From positions 124,001 to 188,000 of the forward strand of contig CALWQT010000002.1 in assembly GCA_944383765.1 (NCBI GenBank): a DNA stretch of 64,000 nt, written 5' to 3'. The notes under the pieces are model-generated. The model did no database searches. It worked only from the letters and a program-made list of their open reading frames with translations, and was not told where the DNA came from. This stretch comes from an uncultured Lachnospiraceae bacterium. Its GTDB lineage: Bacteria > Bacillota > Clostridia > Lachnospirales > Lachnospiraceae. The first letter of the stretch is position 1, and every line of letters begins with the position of its first letter. Below are positions 9,130-16,900 of the stretch, one piece after another. Position numbers and translations under genes: made by a program.

Positions 9130-9303
9130 ATGAGAATGATAAATTTTACCAACTTTATGATTATTCTTGCGATTTTTGCTTTTAAATTTGGAAATGAGAT
9201 GGGCTTAGAGCGGGAAGATGAGGATTCTGCAAGAATGCGGAAGAAAAAAATTCTTCGCCAAAGAACTTTGCAAGGCTGTAGTGCCTGTTATAGGAAAAAA
9301 TGA
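9130..9303 (+). CDS. small putative membrane protein
   Basis: A 57-residue frame from ATG 9130, preceded by AAGGAGAAAGG. It has one hydrophobic segment (FTNFMIILAIFAF) and then a charged Arg/Lys-rich tail with two Cys (CSAC). Its stop abuts the start of the metallophosphoesterase gene, so the two are probably co-transcribed. No family is recognised. The short length makes this a tentative call; a longer reading from 8983 would overlap the divergent gene and is not supported by a ribosome site. Confidence 0.35.
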   Translation: MRMINFTNFMIILAIFAFKFGNEMGLEREDEDSARMRKKKILRQRTLQGCSACYRKK

Positions 9304-9858
9304 ATGGAGATGATGTATTTGAATTTCTACATCAGTGATCTCCATTTTGGACATGAACAGGTGATTGAACATGATAAAAGACCGTTTTCTGGCACAGAGG
9401 AAATGGATCTTGCGATGGTTAACTTGTGGAATTCCAGAGTGTCGGATGGAGATCATGTGTACATTGTGGGAGACTTTTGCTTTCGCAGTGAAAATCCTGC
9501 AGATTGGTATTTAACGAAATTGAAGGGGCGTAAATATCTCATCATTGGGAATCACGACAAAAAAACGCTGAAGAATGAAAAGGCAGTGCAGTATTTTGAA
9601 TCTGTGGAAAAGATGATGCATGTTTCAGATGGGAGACATCAGATATGCCTGTGCCATTTTCCGATTGCCGAATGGAACGGTTTTAAAAAAGGGCATTGGC
9701 ATATCTATGGTCATATTCATGCAAGATTGGATGATACCTACTATTTTATGAAAAATAGAGAACGGGCATTGAATGCTGCAGCCTGCATAAATGGTTACAT
9801 GCCAGTATCCATGGATGAATTGATCAGAAATAACAATAAATTCAGGAAGGAAAATTGA
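9304..9858 (+). CDS. calcineurin-like metallophosphoesterase
   Basis: The 184-residue protein has all the metal-binding motifs of the family in order: SDLHFGH, GDFC, GNHDK, the CHFP segment and GHIHAR. It is short and cytoplasmic, like predicted phosphoesterases of the COG4186 type. Likely substrates are phosphodiesters or nucleotides, but nothing in the sequence fixes them. Start choice is uncertain: ATG at 9304, 9310 and 9313 compete with a TTG at 9319 that has GGAGA 8 nt upstream and would place the protein start right before the FYISDLH strand. It leads the accessory cassette 9130-12448. Confidence 0.82.
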   Translation: MEMMYLNFYISDLHFGHEQVIEHDKRPFSGTEEMDLAMVNLWNSRVSDGDHVYIVGDFCFRSENPADWYLTKLKGRKYLIIGNHDKKTLKNEKAVQYFESVEKMMHVSDGRHQICLCHFPIAEWNGFKKGHWHIYGHIHARLDDTYYFMKNRERALNAAACINGYMPVSMDELIRNNNKFRKEN

Positions 9859-9897
9859 CGTCTTGACTATATGAAATAGATCATGGGAGGATTTGAT

Positions 9898-10614
9898 ATG
9901 TGGAGGGATAAGGATAATATGAAAAATGTAAACGAAATTTTACCAGAATTGGGCGTGTACTTAAAGGCAATTGAGCCAATTTGTAAATTTTTTCCTGTTT
10001 GTTGTCAGGAGAGCAGTGTCATTTTATACATATGGCTGAAAAAGTGCGGGATTGATTGCGAAATAGTAGGGGGAGATATTGAAGATCCTGCAATAGGCGG
10101 TGATTCAGTTCATTTCTGGATAGAAACCGAAAACCTAATCATAGATGGAACGTCAGTACAGTTTTTGTTATCGAGTTATGAAAACCTACCAAAAAAATAT
10201 TCGGAAATTGAAGATTCAATTTATCAAGTGTCGTTTTTATTGAATAAAGGAAATGGCTTGTATAAAAACAGGGTACGAGCGTACATTGATAACTGGTTGA
10301 AAAATTTCATAGCGTATTTAATAGATGGTACAAGCAATACATTTGACAAATTTATCGTTGAAATCAAAGAATATTTTGATCTGTATGGAAATAAAGTTGC
10401 CGAATCAAACCAACTTATGATGTTTTCCACGTTGTGCGTAAATAATATTTTTTATTATAATCGGACTTTGAAGGAATTTATAAATAGATGCATTCGCTAC
10501 AAGTGCAATTTCTGCGTAGATTTTATTGACATGGACTGGGTTATTAAAGAACTGGAACTCCTCGAAAGAACAAAGATTGGAGGCGGGTTGCGTGAGGAAG
10601 ATTATCATAAATAA
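9898..10614 (+). CDS. putative transglutaminase-like protein
   Basis: The ATG at 9898 is chosen because GGGAGG lies 7 nt upstream; the in-frame ATG at 9883 has none. The 238-residue product contains a Cys-His-Asp pattern in the order and spacing of transglutaminase-like or arylamine N-acetyltransferase-like folds: CCQESSVILYIWL (Cys36), DSVHFWIE (His72) and NLIIDGTSVQF (Asp83). A helical C-terminal half of unknown role follows. The enzyme could cleave or form amide bonds, but the substrate is unknown. It lies between two metallophosphoesterase genes. The fold is inferred from motif spacing only. Confidence 0.45.
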   Translation: MWRDKDNMKNVNEILPELGVYLKAIEPICKFFPVCCQESSVILYIWLKKCGIDCEIVGGDIEDPAIGGDSVHFWIETENLIIDGTSVQFLLSSYENLPKKYSEIEDSIYQVSFLLNKGNGLYKNRVRAYIDNWLKNFIAYLIDGTSNTFDKFIVEIKEYFDLYGNKVAESNQLMMFSTLCVNNIFYYNRTLKEFINRCIRYKCNFCVDFIDMDWVIKELELLERTKIGGGLREEDYHK

Positions 10615-10774
10615 GATCCGATGTAAAAAGTGCGGTGATGAAATAGAAAGTACGTATTGCCATGATTTTAAATTTTGCAAATGTGGTGCGGTAGCTGTAG
10701 ATGGTGGCAAAGATTATCTGCGTCGCGGCGGAAATCGTGAGGATTGGGAAGAACTGAGCGAATGTTCTGATTGA
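10592..10774 (+). CDS. zinc-ribbon miniprotein (DUF7695-like)
   Basis: A 60-residue protein from GTG 10592, with GGAGGCGGG just upstream, overlapping the previous gene by 23 nt, so it is translationally coupled. Four Cys in two pairs (CKKCG and CKCGA) frame a HDFKFCKCG segment, followed by a conserved-looking DGGKDYLRRGG. I recognise this as the DUF7695 type of small protein from Firmicutes and their phages. It probably folds around one zinc ion. Function unknown. Confidence 0.65.
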   Translation: MRKIIINKIRCKKCGDEIESTYCHDFKFCKCGAVAVDGGKDYLRRGGNREDWEELSECSD

Positions 10775-10833
10775 AATCTTAGACTGAGCCATTTTTATTG
10801 TAAACGCTGTTTTGACATAGAGGGAGTGATAAG

Positions 10834-11589
10834 ATGATCTATATAACTGGTGACTGCCATCAGAATTTTGAGAGATTTAATGTGGACATTTTTCTTGAGC
10901 AGAAAGAAATGACGAAGGATGATTTTGTTATTATCTGTGGGGATTTTGGTGGAGTCTGGAATAAAGTTGACGAAAGTGAAAAAGAAACCATGTTGATGGA
11001 CAGGCTGGATTGTAAATCCTTCACCACATTATTTGTGGATGGCAACCATGAGAATTTTGACAGACTGTATGCTTATCCGGTAGAGGAATGGCATGGTGGT
11101 AAGGTTCATAAAATCAGACCTTCTGTCATTCATTTGATGAGAGGCCAGGTGTTTGAAATTGACGGGAAAAGTATATTTACATTTGGTGGAGCAAGCAGTC
11201 ATGATATTGATGGAGGAATTCTTGACCTGGATGATCCTGACTATAAGAAAAAGAAGAAGGAACTGGATCAGGGATGGCTTCCATACCGAATTAATCATGT
11301 GAGTTGGTGGAAGCAGGAACTTCCATCTGTAGAAGAGATGGAGGAGGGGCGTAAGAATCTGGCAGAACATGGCAATAAAGTCGATTTTATTGTTACGCAT
11401 TGCTGTTCTTCAAGTACCCAGATGCTGTTTGGTGGCAGCATATATAAGCCTGATATAGAGACTGCTTATCTTGAGGAGATACGTCAGACTACCAGCTTTA
11501 AGAAGTGGTTTTTCGGACATTATCACGACAATCGAAATGTGAATGCAAAGGAAATTTTGCTTTATGAGCAGATTATAAGAATTTCGTAG
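10834..11589 (+). CDS. calcineurin-like metallophosphoesterase
   Basis: A 251-residue protein with AGGGAGTGATAAG before the ATG. The metal-site motifs are present in order: TGDCHQN (in place of the usual GDxHG), CGDFGG, DGNHENF, VTHCC and FFGHYHDN. It is longer than the 9304 enzyme, with an insertion between the third and fourth motifs, and belongs to a different subfamily that is common in Clostridia. Likely a phosphodiesterase or phosphatase acting in the cytoplasm. Its gene leads directly into the PARG-like gene, 16 nt downstream. Confidence 0.82.
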   Translation: MIYITGDCHQNFERFNVDIFLEQKEMTKDDFVIICGDFGGVWNKVDESEKETMLMDRLDCKSFTTLFVDGNHENFDRLYAYPVEEWHGGKVHKIRPSVIHLMRGQVFEIDGKSIFTFGGASSHDIDGGILDLDDPDYKKKKKELDQGWLPYRINHVSWWKQELPSVEEMEEGRKNLAEHGNKVDFIVTHCCSSSTQMLFGGSIYKPDIETAYLEEIRQTTSFKKWFFGHYHDNRNVNAKEILLYEQIIRIS

Positions 11590-11605
11590 ATACAAGGAAA
11601 TAGAT

Positions 11606-12448
11606 ATGTTTGATAGAAGAAGCAAAAATGTTGAGATTTTTGAAGACTCAATGAAATGGATCAAGGAAAATGAAAAACTGCAAAAGGCAGTTGCTCAGTC
11701 TATGGCAGATCAGAAAGTATATTTAGAAAATGAAAATGTGGAGATAAATATTCCCGTTTCCAGGGAATCAGAGCCCAGGGTATTTGTTTCGAAGAAAAGA
11801 AGCTTTGAAGCTGCCAGTGAATATGCCAGGGCTGGTAAGAAAGTGTGCGTACTCAATTTTGCATCAGCGACCAATCCAGGAGGTGGCGTTACTCGCGGAA
11901 GTTCTGCACAGGAAGAAGCTTTGTGTAGATGCAGCACATTATATCCTTGCTTGAATATAAAGAAATTCTGGGATAATTTCTATGGACCACATAGAAAAGC
12001 GAACAGTCTGTTGTACAACGATGACTGTATCTATACCCCGAGAGTTATGGTGTTTAAAAGCGATATTGCATTTCCGGAGAGAATGAAGGAAAAAGATTGG
12101 TATAGTGTAGATATCATTACATGTGCAGCTCCTAATCTTCGCGCGCGTTCGGGTAATTTAATGAATCCGAATGCAGGCTCTCTTGCAGTTAAGGTAACAA
12201 GAGCTGAGCTATTAGATCTGCTTGAGAAACGAATTGAGAAGATTTTTGCGATTGCAGCAACAAAACAAGTTGAGATACTGATTCTTGGGGCATTCGGGTG
12301 TGGAGCATTCTGTAATCCGCCTGAAATTGTGGCTAAGGCATTTGCTGCTGTACAAAAAAATATTCAGGATGCTTTGAGGCGATTGAATATGCAATTTACT
12401 GCAGAAAGGATGAAACAGCAAATTATGATGCATTCTACGCTGCTTTGA
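11606..12448 (+). CDS. bacterial-type poly(ADP-ribose) glycohydrolase (TIGR02452 family)
   Basis: The 280-residue protein carries the macrodomain-type PARG signature: NFASATNPGGGVTRGSSAQ followed by EEALCRCSTLY, with the catalytic Glu in the QEE motif. It also has the C-terminal GAFGCGAFCNPPEIVAKAF segment that closes the ADP-ribose pocket. Enzymes of this family remove ADP-ribose from proteins or nucleic acids in the cytoplasm. The length is normal for the family. No ADP-ribosyltransferase gene (for example DarT) is visible in the window, so the substrate is either made by a distant gene or brought in by a phage or competitor. It ends the accessory cassette. Confidence 0.85.
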   Translation: MFDRRSKNVEIFEDSMKWIKENEKLQKAVAQSMADQKVYLENENVEINIPVSRESEPRVFVSKKRSFEAASEYARAGKKVCVLNFASATNPGGGVTRGSSAQEEALCRCSTLYPCLNIKKFWDNFYGPHRKANSLLYNDDCIYTPRVMVFKSDIAFPERMKEKDWYSVDIITCAAPNLRARSGNLMNPNAGSLAVKVTRAELLDLLEKRIEKIFAIAATKQVEILILGAFGCGAFCNPPEIVAKAFAAVQKNIQDALRRLNMQFTAERMKQQIMMHSTLL

Positions 12449-12838
12449 ATAGGAATAGAGCGTATTAGTATAGGTAAGAGTTGTGTGTTATATGGACAAT
12501 GGGAAAAATAAGCGGGTAACAATAAAGACCGAACGGTTTGCCCTTTTCTCTTACAAAAGTTAATAAGGCATTATAGAGCGTCAGCCCATGATCATTACGA
12601 TTATGGAGCAGGCGCTTTTGTTTTACCCGAAGCCAGTAGCAGGATGACAATCTAAACTTCAAATAATCACTGTTCAGCTAGTATTAACATTACGTGAACA
12701 TGAATATTGATTACTTCTATGAAGAAGTGGGTGTAAGTTTATCAGAGAGTTTTTTTGGACAATAAATCTGTTAAACTCATTTACTGAAAAATCTTTGATT
12801 TTGTGATAGCAAAAAGTCAGTTTATAGAAAGGAGTGAT
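12449..12838. other. gene-poor stretch after the accessory cassette
   Basis: About 390 bases with no convincing gene. Apart from the hairpin at 12578-12624 and the ribosome-binding site at its right end (AAAGGAG, which serves the broken reading frame at 12843), nothing is identified. Base composition is AT-rich like the cassette on its left. Confidence 0.5.
12578..12624 (+). terminator. probable intrinsic terminator of the PARG-containing cassette
   Basis: A long imperfect hairpin (12578-12615), with arms beginning GCGTC and ending GGCGC and pairing through the centre with a few bulges, is followed by TTTTGTTTT. It lies about 130 nt after the PARG gene and is the first stem with a T-run downstream of it. 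Confidence 0.5.
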
Positions 12839-12842
12839 ACCT

Positions 12843-13128
12843 GTGATCAAAAAAATTGATAAGTAAAATAAGTACATATCCATATTTGGCCCGGATACTC
12901 ATGAAGATTTTGAAGAGATCCTTGTTGTCTGTAGGGAATATGATGTACTCCCCGATTTTATCACTAGCGGAAGTAGTCAGTGAGCATTTCAGCAGGTATA
13001 CAACAGGAGCTTTGCGGTACCGAATCCCAACACTCTGACTAAAGAACTGCGCAGATGCAAAGTATGTTATAAAAAACGGTACCAACTGGCGTGGGAACCT
13101 CATGACGGAGATATCGAGGGAATGGTGG
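12843..13128 (+). pseudogene. remnant of an unidentified gene with two in-frame stops
   Basis: A good ribosome site (AAAGGAG) precedes GTG 12843, but the frame stops after 7 codons (TAA 12864). It then continues as a protein-like reading (KYISIFGPDTHEDFEEIL, then REYDVLPDFITSGSS), stops again at 12981, and remains open as QQVYNRSFAVPNPNTLTKEL and KVCYKKRYQLAW until it runs into the clpP-like sequence. The preserved frame across two nonsense codons indicates a decayed gene cut by the clpP fragment. I cannot name the family. Confidence 0.45.
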
Positions 13129-13560
13129 AAAAAGGAAGGAACGGAAGATATCTATCTGTATATCAATAGTCCGGGAGGTTCTGTAAGCGCAGGTCTGGCG
13201 ATTTATGATACCATACAATCTTTACGCAGCGATGTAGTAACCATATGCCTGGGACATGCGGCAAGTATGGGGGCTGTGATCTTATCAGGAGGAACCAGAG
13301 GGAAACGGTGGATTCTGCCCCATGGTGAGGTGATGATCCATCAGCCATTAGGAGGAATGGAAGGTCAGGCGTCAGAAATCATGATTGCTGCTGAGCATAT
13401 ACGGCAGACGAAACAGACATTAAATGAGATTTTGGCGGTTAACTGTGGCCGTAGTATGGATGATGTGGAAAAGGATACGGACAGAGACTACTGGATGAAA
13501 GCTGCGGAAGCACTGGAATATGGCATTGTAGACTGGATCATGCCGCCGAAAAAGAGCTAA
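13102..13560 (+). pseudogene. ClpP-like protease, N-terminally truncated
   Basis: The 152 residues match ClpP from its YLYINSPGGSV strand to the C-terminus. The catalytic residues are all visible: Ser in GHAASMGA, His in MIHQPLGG and Asp in the EKDTDRDYW region. The first ~50-60 residues of normal ClpP (about 195 residues long) are missing. Those form the N-terminal loops that dock ClpX/ClpA and line the entry pore. Upstream homology ends near 13128 and is replaced by debris of another gene. No good ribosome site precedes the ATG at 13102. It is most likely a dead fragment of an extra ClpP paralogue, although the catalytic core is intact. Confidence 0.7.
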
Positions 13561-13561
13561 A

Positions 13562-13621
13562 GTAAAAAGGGAGTTTTTTTCTTATGAATTCTTAATTTCA
13601 TCAAAAAATGACTCCTTTTTT
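13562..13621 (+). terminator. terminator after the clpP-like fragment
   Basis: An imperfect inverted repeat, AAAAAGGGAGT at 13563-13574 against ACTCCTTTTTT at 13611-13621, is followed by T-rich sequence. It lies directly after the clpP-like stop codon and isolates the accessory region from the adhesin promoter. Confidence 0.6.
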
Positions 13622-13722
13622 GTATGATAGATCATCCGTGTCCGATACTAGAGTTGTTAGACACTTTTAACTTCATATGTATAAAAAAAGGGTAAATAAA
13701 TGACATATCTTGGCAAAAATGG

Positions 13723-13752
13723 TTGACAATACCTAGGGTGAGAATTTATAAT
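13723..13752 (+). promoter_or_regulatory. sigma-A promoter of the giant adhesin operon
   Basis: A consensus -35 TTGACA (13723-13728) and a consensus -10 TATAAT (13747-13752) are separated by 18 bp. Both hexamers are perfect. Transcription would start near 13759, giving a leader of about 140 nt before the ATG at 13902. No other promoter of this quality lies between here and the gene. Confidence 0.82.
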
Positions 13753-13806
13753 ATCAACATAATAATAGGAATAGATATTGATGTCAAAATAAATAGGAAT
13801 CATAAG

Positions 13807-13879
13807 GCTGCTGAGAAGCGTAGCTTTTTTTTTGAAAAAAATACGAAAAGAAGACCACTTGTCTGTTAGATGTAACAGA
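13807..13879 (+). promoter_or_regulatory. structured leader: attenuator-like hairpin plus hairpin before the ribosome site
   Basis: Inside the untranslated leader are two elements. The first is a GC-containing hairpin (13807-13824, GCTGCT against AGCGTAGC with a GAGA loop) followed by nine T (13825-13833), the form of an intrinsic terminator lying before the gene. The second is a perfect 7-bp hairpin TCTGTTA/TAACAGA with a GATG loop (13862-13879), ending just before the purine-rich ribosome site GGGGAGAAGAG. Together they suggest transcript attenuation or binding by an RNA-binding protein. No known riboswitch class is recognised. Confidence 0.5.
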
Positions 13880-13901
13880 TAGGGAAGAAGGGGAGAAGAG
13901 T

Positions 13902-16900
13902 ATGAAGAGTTGGAATATGATCTGGAAAGTCAGGAGACAGTTGGCAGGTGCCCTTGTATTATCCATGTTATTGCAGGATATGAGTGCATTTGCAGCCTCT
14001 ACTAATATAAATTATCCATGGAGTGGGGAAAAGGCAACTCAAAGTGAGACGAAGCCGGTGGTGCTGGATAGTAATGAAAATACGGCACCTCAGATCGATG
14101 CAGAATTTGGTAATATGCAGGGCGGTCAGGCTGCGGTAGATGGAATGCCGAATGCTATCACCATGAATAAGAAGGCAATGGCTACAGGCCCTATCAGAAT
14201 CAATACCCAGATAAGTAATATTGCATATCTGGATGAAGTAGCCCTTCATGTAGACTTACCTTATATTGTAGAAGATGGGGAAGGGAATATCCTATCCTAT
14301 TATGGAAAAAGGAATGAGATTGAAGCATCCGGATATACGCTGTTAGGTGGTCTGGAAATCAGTTTTGATGCAGCTAATCCATTTGTTCAATATGATCCGG
14401 CTCAGTCGGATAGCTATTGGGAAGCAAATAAACCAGCTGGTGTAGATCTGGCAGAGTATCGTGTCAATAATGAGGAAGAAGATGCTTCTGTGGATGCAAA
14501 TATAGGAACAGAAGGAAATAGTCATAATAATCAGCATGGGGGGGGGGGCAAAATACTGAAAATTCAGAACAACAGGAAGAAGATACAGAAAATAATACAA
14601 ATGAAGAAAATCAGAATAACTCAGAAAGCACTGATGAAGAGAAGGATCAGGATTCTGATGGCGGTATAACTCAGGAAGAGGTAAATACAGACGGTACAGG
14701 CAAAGAGGACTCGTCTGGCGCGGATGGCGACCAGGGATCTGAAGAAGAGAATAAGGAAACTGAGGATTCTGCGGATTCTGAAAATGGAGAAACAGGTGAA
14801 ACTGGCATTGATGGAGAGAACCATCCATTAGCCTTTTCGGAGAATAAAACCAATCGGGTTATGCTTCAGGGAAAAAGTATAACATCTGGGCAGAATCTTT
14901 TGATGGAGGAAGAAGGAGAATGGATTCCTGAGGAAGGCAGTGAAGGAGATTCGACGGCCACAGGAAGTGAGGTATCGGGTGAGAATAAAGAGGATTCCGC
15001 AAAAAGAAAATATGATTTTGGTACTTCTACTGTAGTAGTCGGTGAAGATACGGATCTTTACGGACTAGGTATGGTTGCTCCGGAAGATATTTCCAGCGGA
15101 ATTACTTCTGCTGACGAGATTCCGGAGGAGGAGCTGATTGAAGAGGAAGCGGAAGAGGAGTCTCGCTCTTTCTTCAGCCTGTTCCGTTTCTGGGAAAAAG
15201 ATACCGATCCGGTTGCCAGTGATTCGGAAACGGGAAATGGAGAAGACGTTTCTGATGATGGAGGAAACCAGAAGGTAGCCAGACTTTCAGTGGTGGATAA
15301 CAATCTGGACCCGGCAACTTACCTCTGGCCGAACGAGGAGCAGATGGTAAAAGGAAATGTGTCTCAGGGCAAGCAATACTGGCGTGGGAATACATTGCTT
15401 CTTTATGAAGGGAAGCTGAATCCGAATAACAATGTGTCGGTGAATGTGAATTTCAAGTTCTGGACTGTAGAAGGAGAAAATATTCCGGAAGGTACACCGG
15501 CAACCGTATATGCATGGGTACAGTATGGAAAATATCAGCTGACAGGCGGCACTGATCATGATGCAACTTTGGAAGGGCGTTGGGCTTACTATCCGGAAAG
15601 GATCTGGACTTCCGATGCATCCTATACGTTTATTTATACGAATCTGGATTGGAAATACAGTTTTGATACGGGGAAAGGTACGGAAGATGCCCCGGTCATC
15701 ACCTGGCAGAAGAATAACTACAGTTCCCATAAATTGGTGGTAGAGAATACGTCCGGTCTGATTCCCAATGAGTCAGGAGACGGCGGGTATTATCTTCCTG
15801 ATGATGAGGAAGCCTGGGCGCAGGATGATGCGGTTCTTCATGATATTTATTTTGCGCTGGATAATCTGGCGAACACCCAGTTGTATAACTTGAATCGTTA
15901 CTTTTATGAAGATGCTTATACTGCATCTCCTTCCATTATTCCCAATGAGGATTATGCAGGAGCTGAGACGGCTACAGATGGGCATTACACCGGTGTGTGG
16001 GGAGATAATGCCCTGCAGAATTTTAATTATGATCCGGCTATGTATGATACTACAGGCGGTGCCCTGATTCTGGATGTGACAGGTCTGGAACCGGAGATTC
16101 AGGATTGTGAAGATCCGGAAGTGATGCTGGAAGCAGGAGCGAGAAGACTGCCCTATCATATTTCCGGAAGAAATGAGATTTATCTTTATGATTTTGATGT
16201 GGAGATCCAGCCTCCTCATTTGGATCCTGCTTGGAATGAGCAGGCAGGGGGAGAGCCAGGTTCCTCCAGAAAGGTTTACCGGATTTTTATCCCCCACTCT
16301 GTATCGGTAACCCAGGATACCAATCCCATCAATATCTATACCACCGGCATTTTGTATTTTGGTCCGGATAACGAGGAGGATATGGAGGGGCATAATATTG
16401 GCTTGTACCGTTGGAGCCTGCGTGATAATGATAAGAATGAAGTGTATTATTACAGCCCCAGCTATGATGTCCATGCTACGAAACAGGTATCCAGTGAAGA
16501 AGGGTATGTGGGGAAAGAAATCAGCTATACCATCTCTACAGATTTTGCACCGGGGACAGCAGTGACAGATCCCAATGATCCGGATTATCCAAAGCAGGAA
16601 TTTCCGTATGGGATTGAAGCTTTACCTCCATTGTATCGTCCTCATGTGGACGATACCCTGCCGGAGCACTTTGACCTTACGTCTCTGGATATCAGGGTAA
16701 AGGCGGATTCTCCGGATGCGGCTTTGGAGCCGGAGGAATTTGTAAAAAAATGGTTTGGCGGGGAAGACCCGCTGATGGGTCATGGAATCTTGGCAGACGA
16801 AGAATTCCGGCCGACTTATACAGTTCTTCAATATTTGAATGATGCTGGGGTATGGACAGATATTCCGGATCCTCAGGCGGAACGGCTGGAAGAAGATGGC

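Noticed and set aside
12465-13103. Short minus-strand frames of 60-93 codons in the gap after the PARG gene
   Set aside because: No ribosome sites, no recognisable motifs, and one lies over the decayed plus-strand frame at 12843.
14861-14863. ATG as the start of the giant protein
   Set aside because: No ribosome site and no signal peptide, although the protein ends in a sortase signal. The coding-like acidic linker extends upstream in the same frame to the poly-G tract, so 13902 is the true start.
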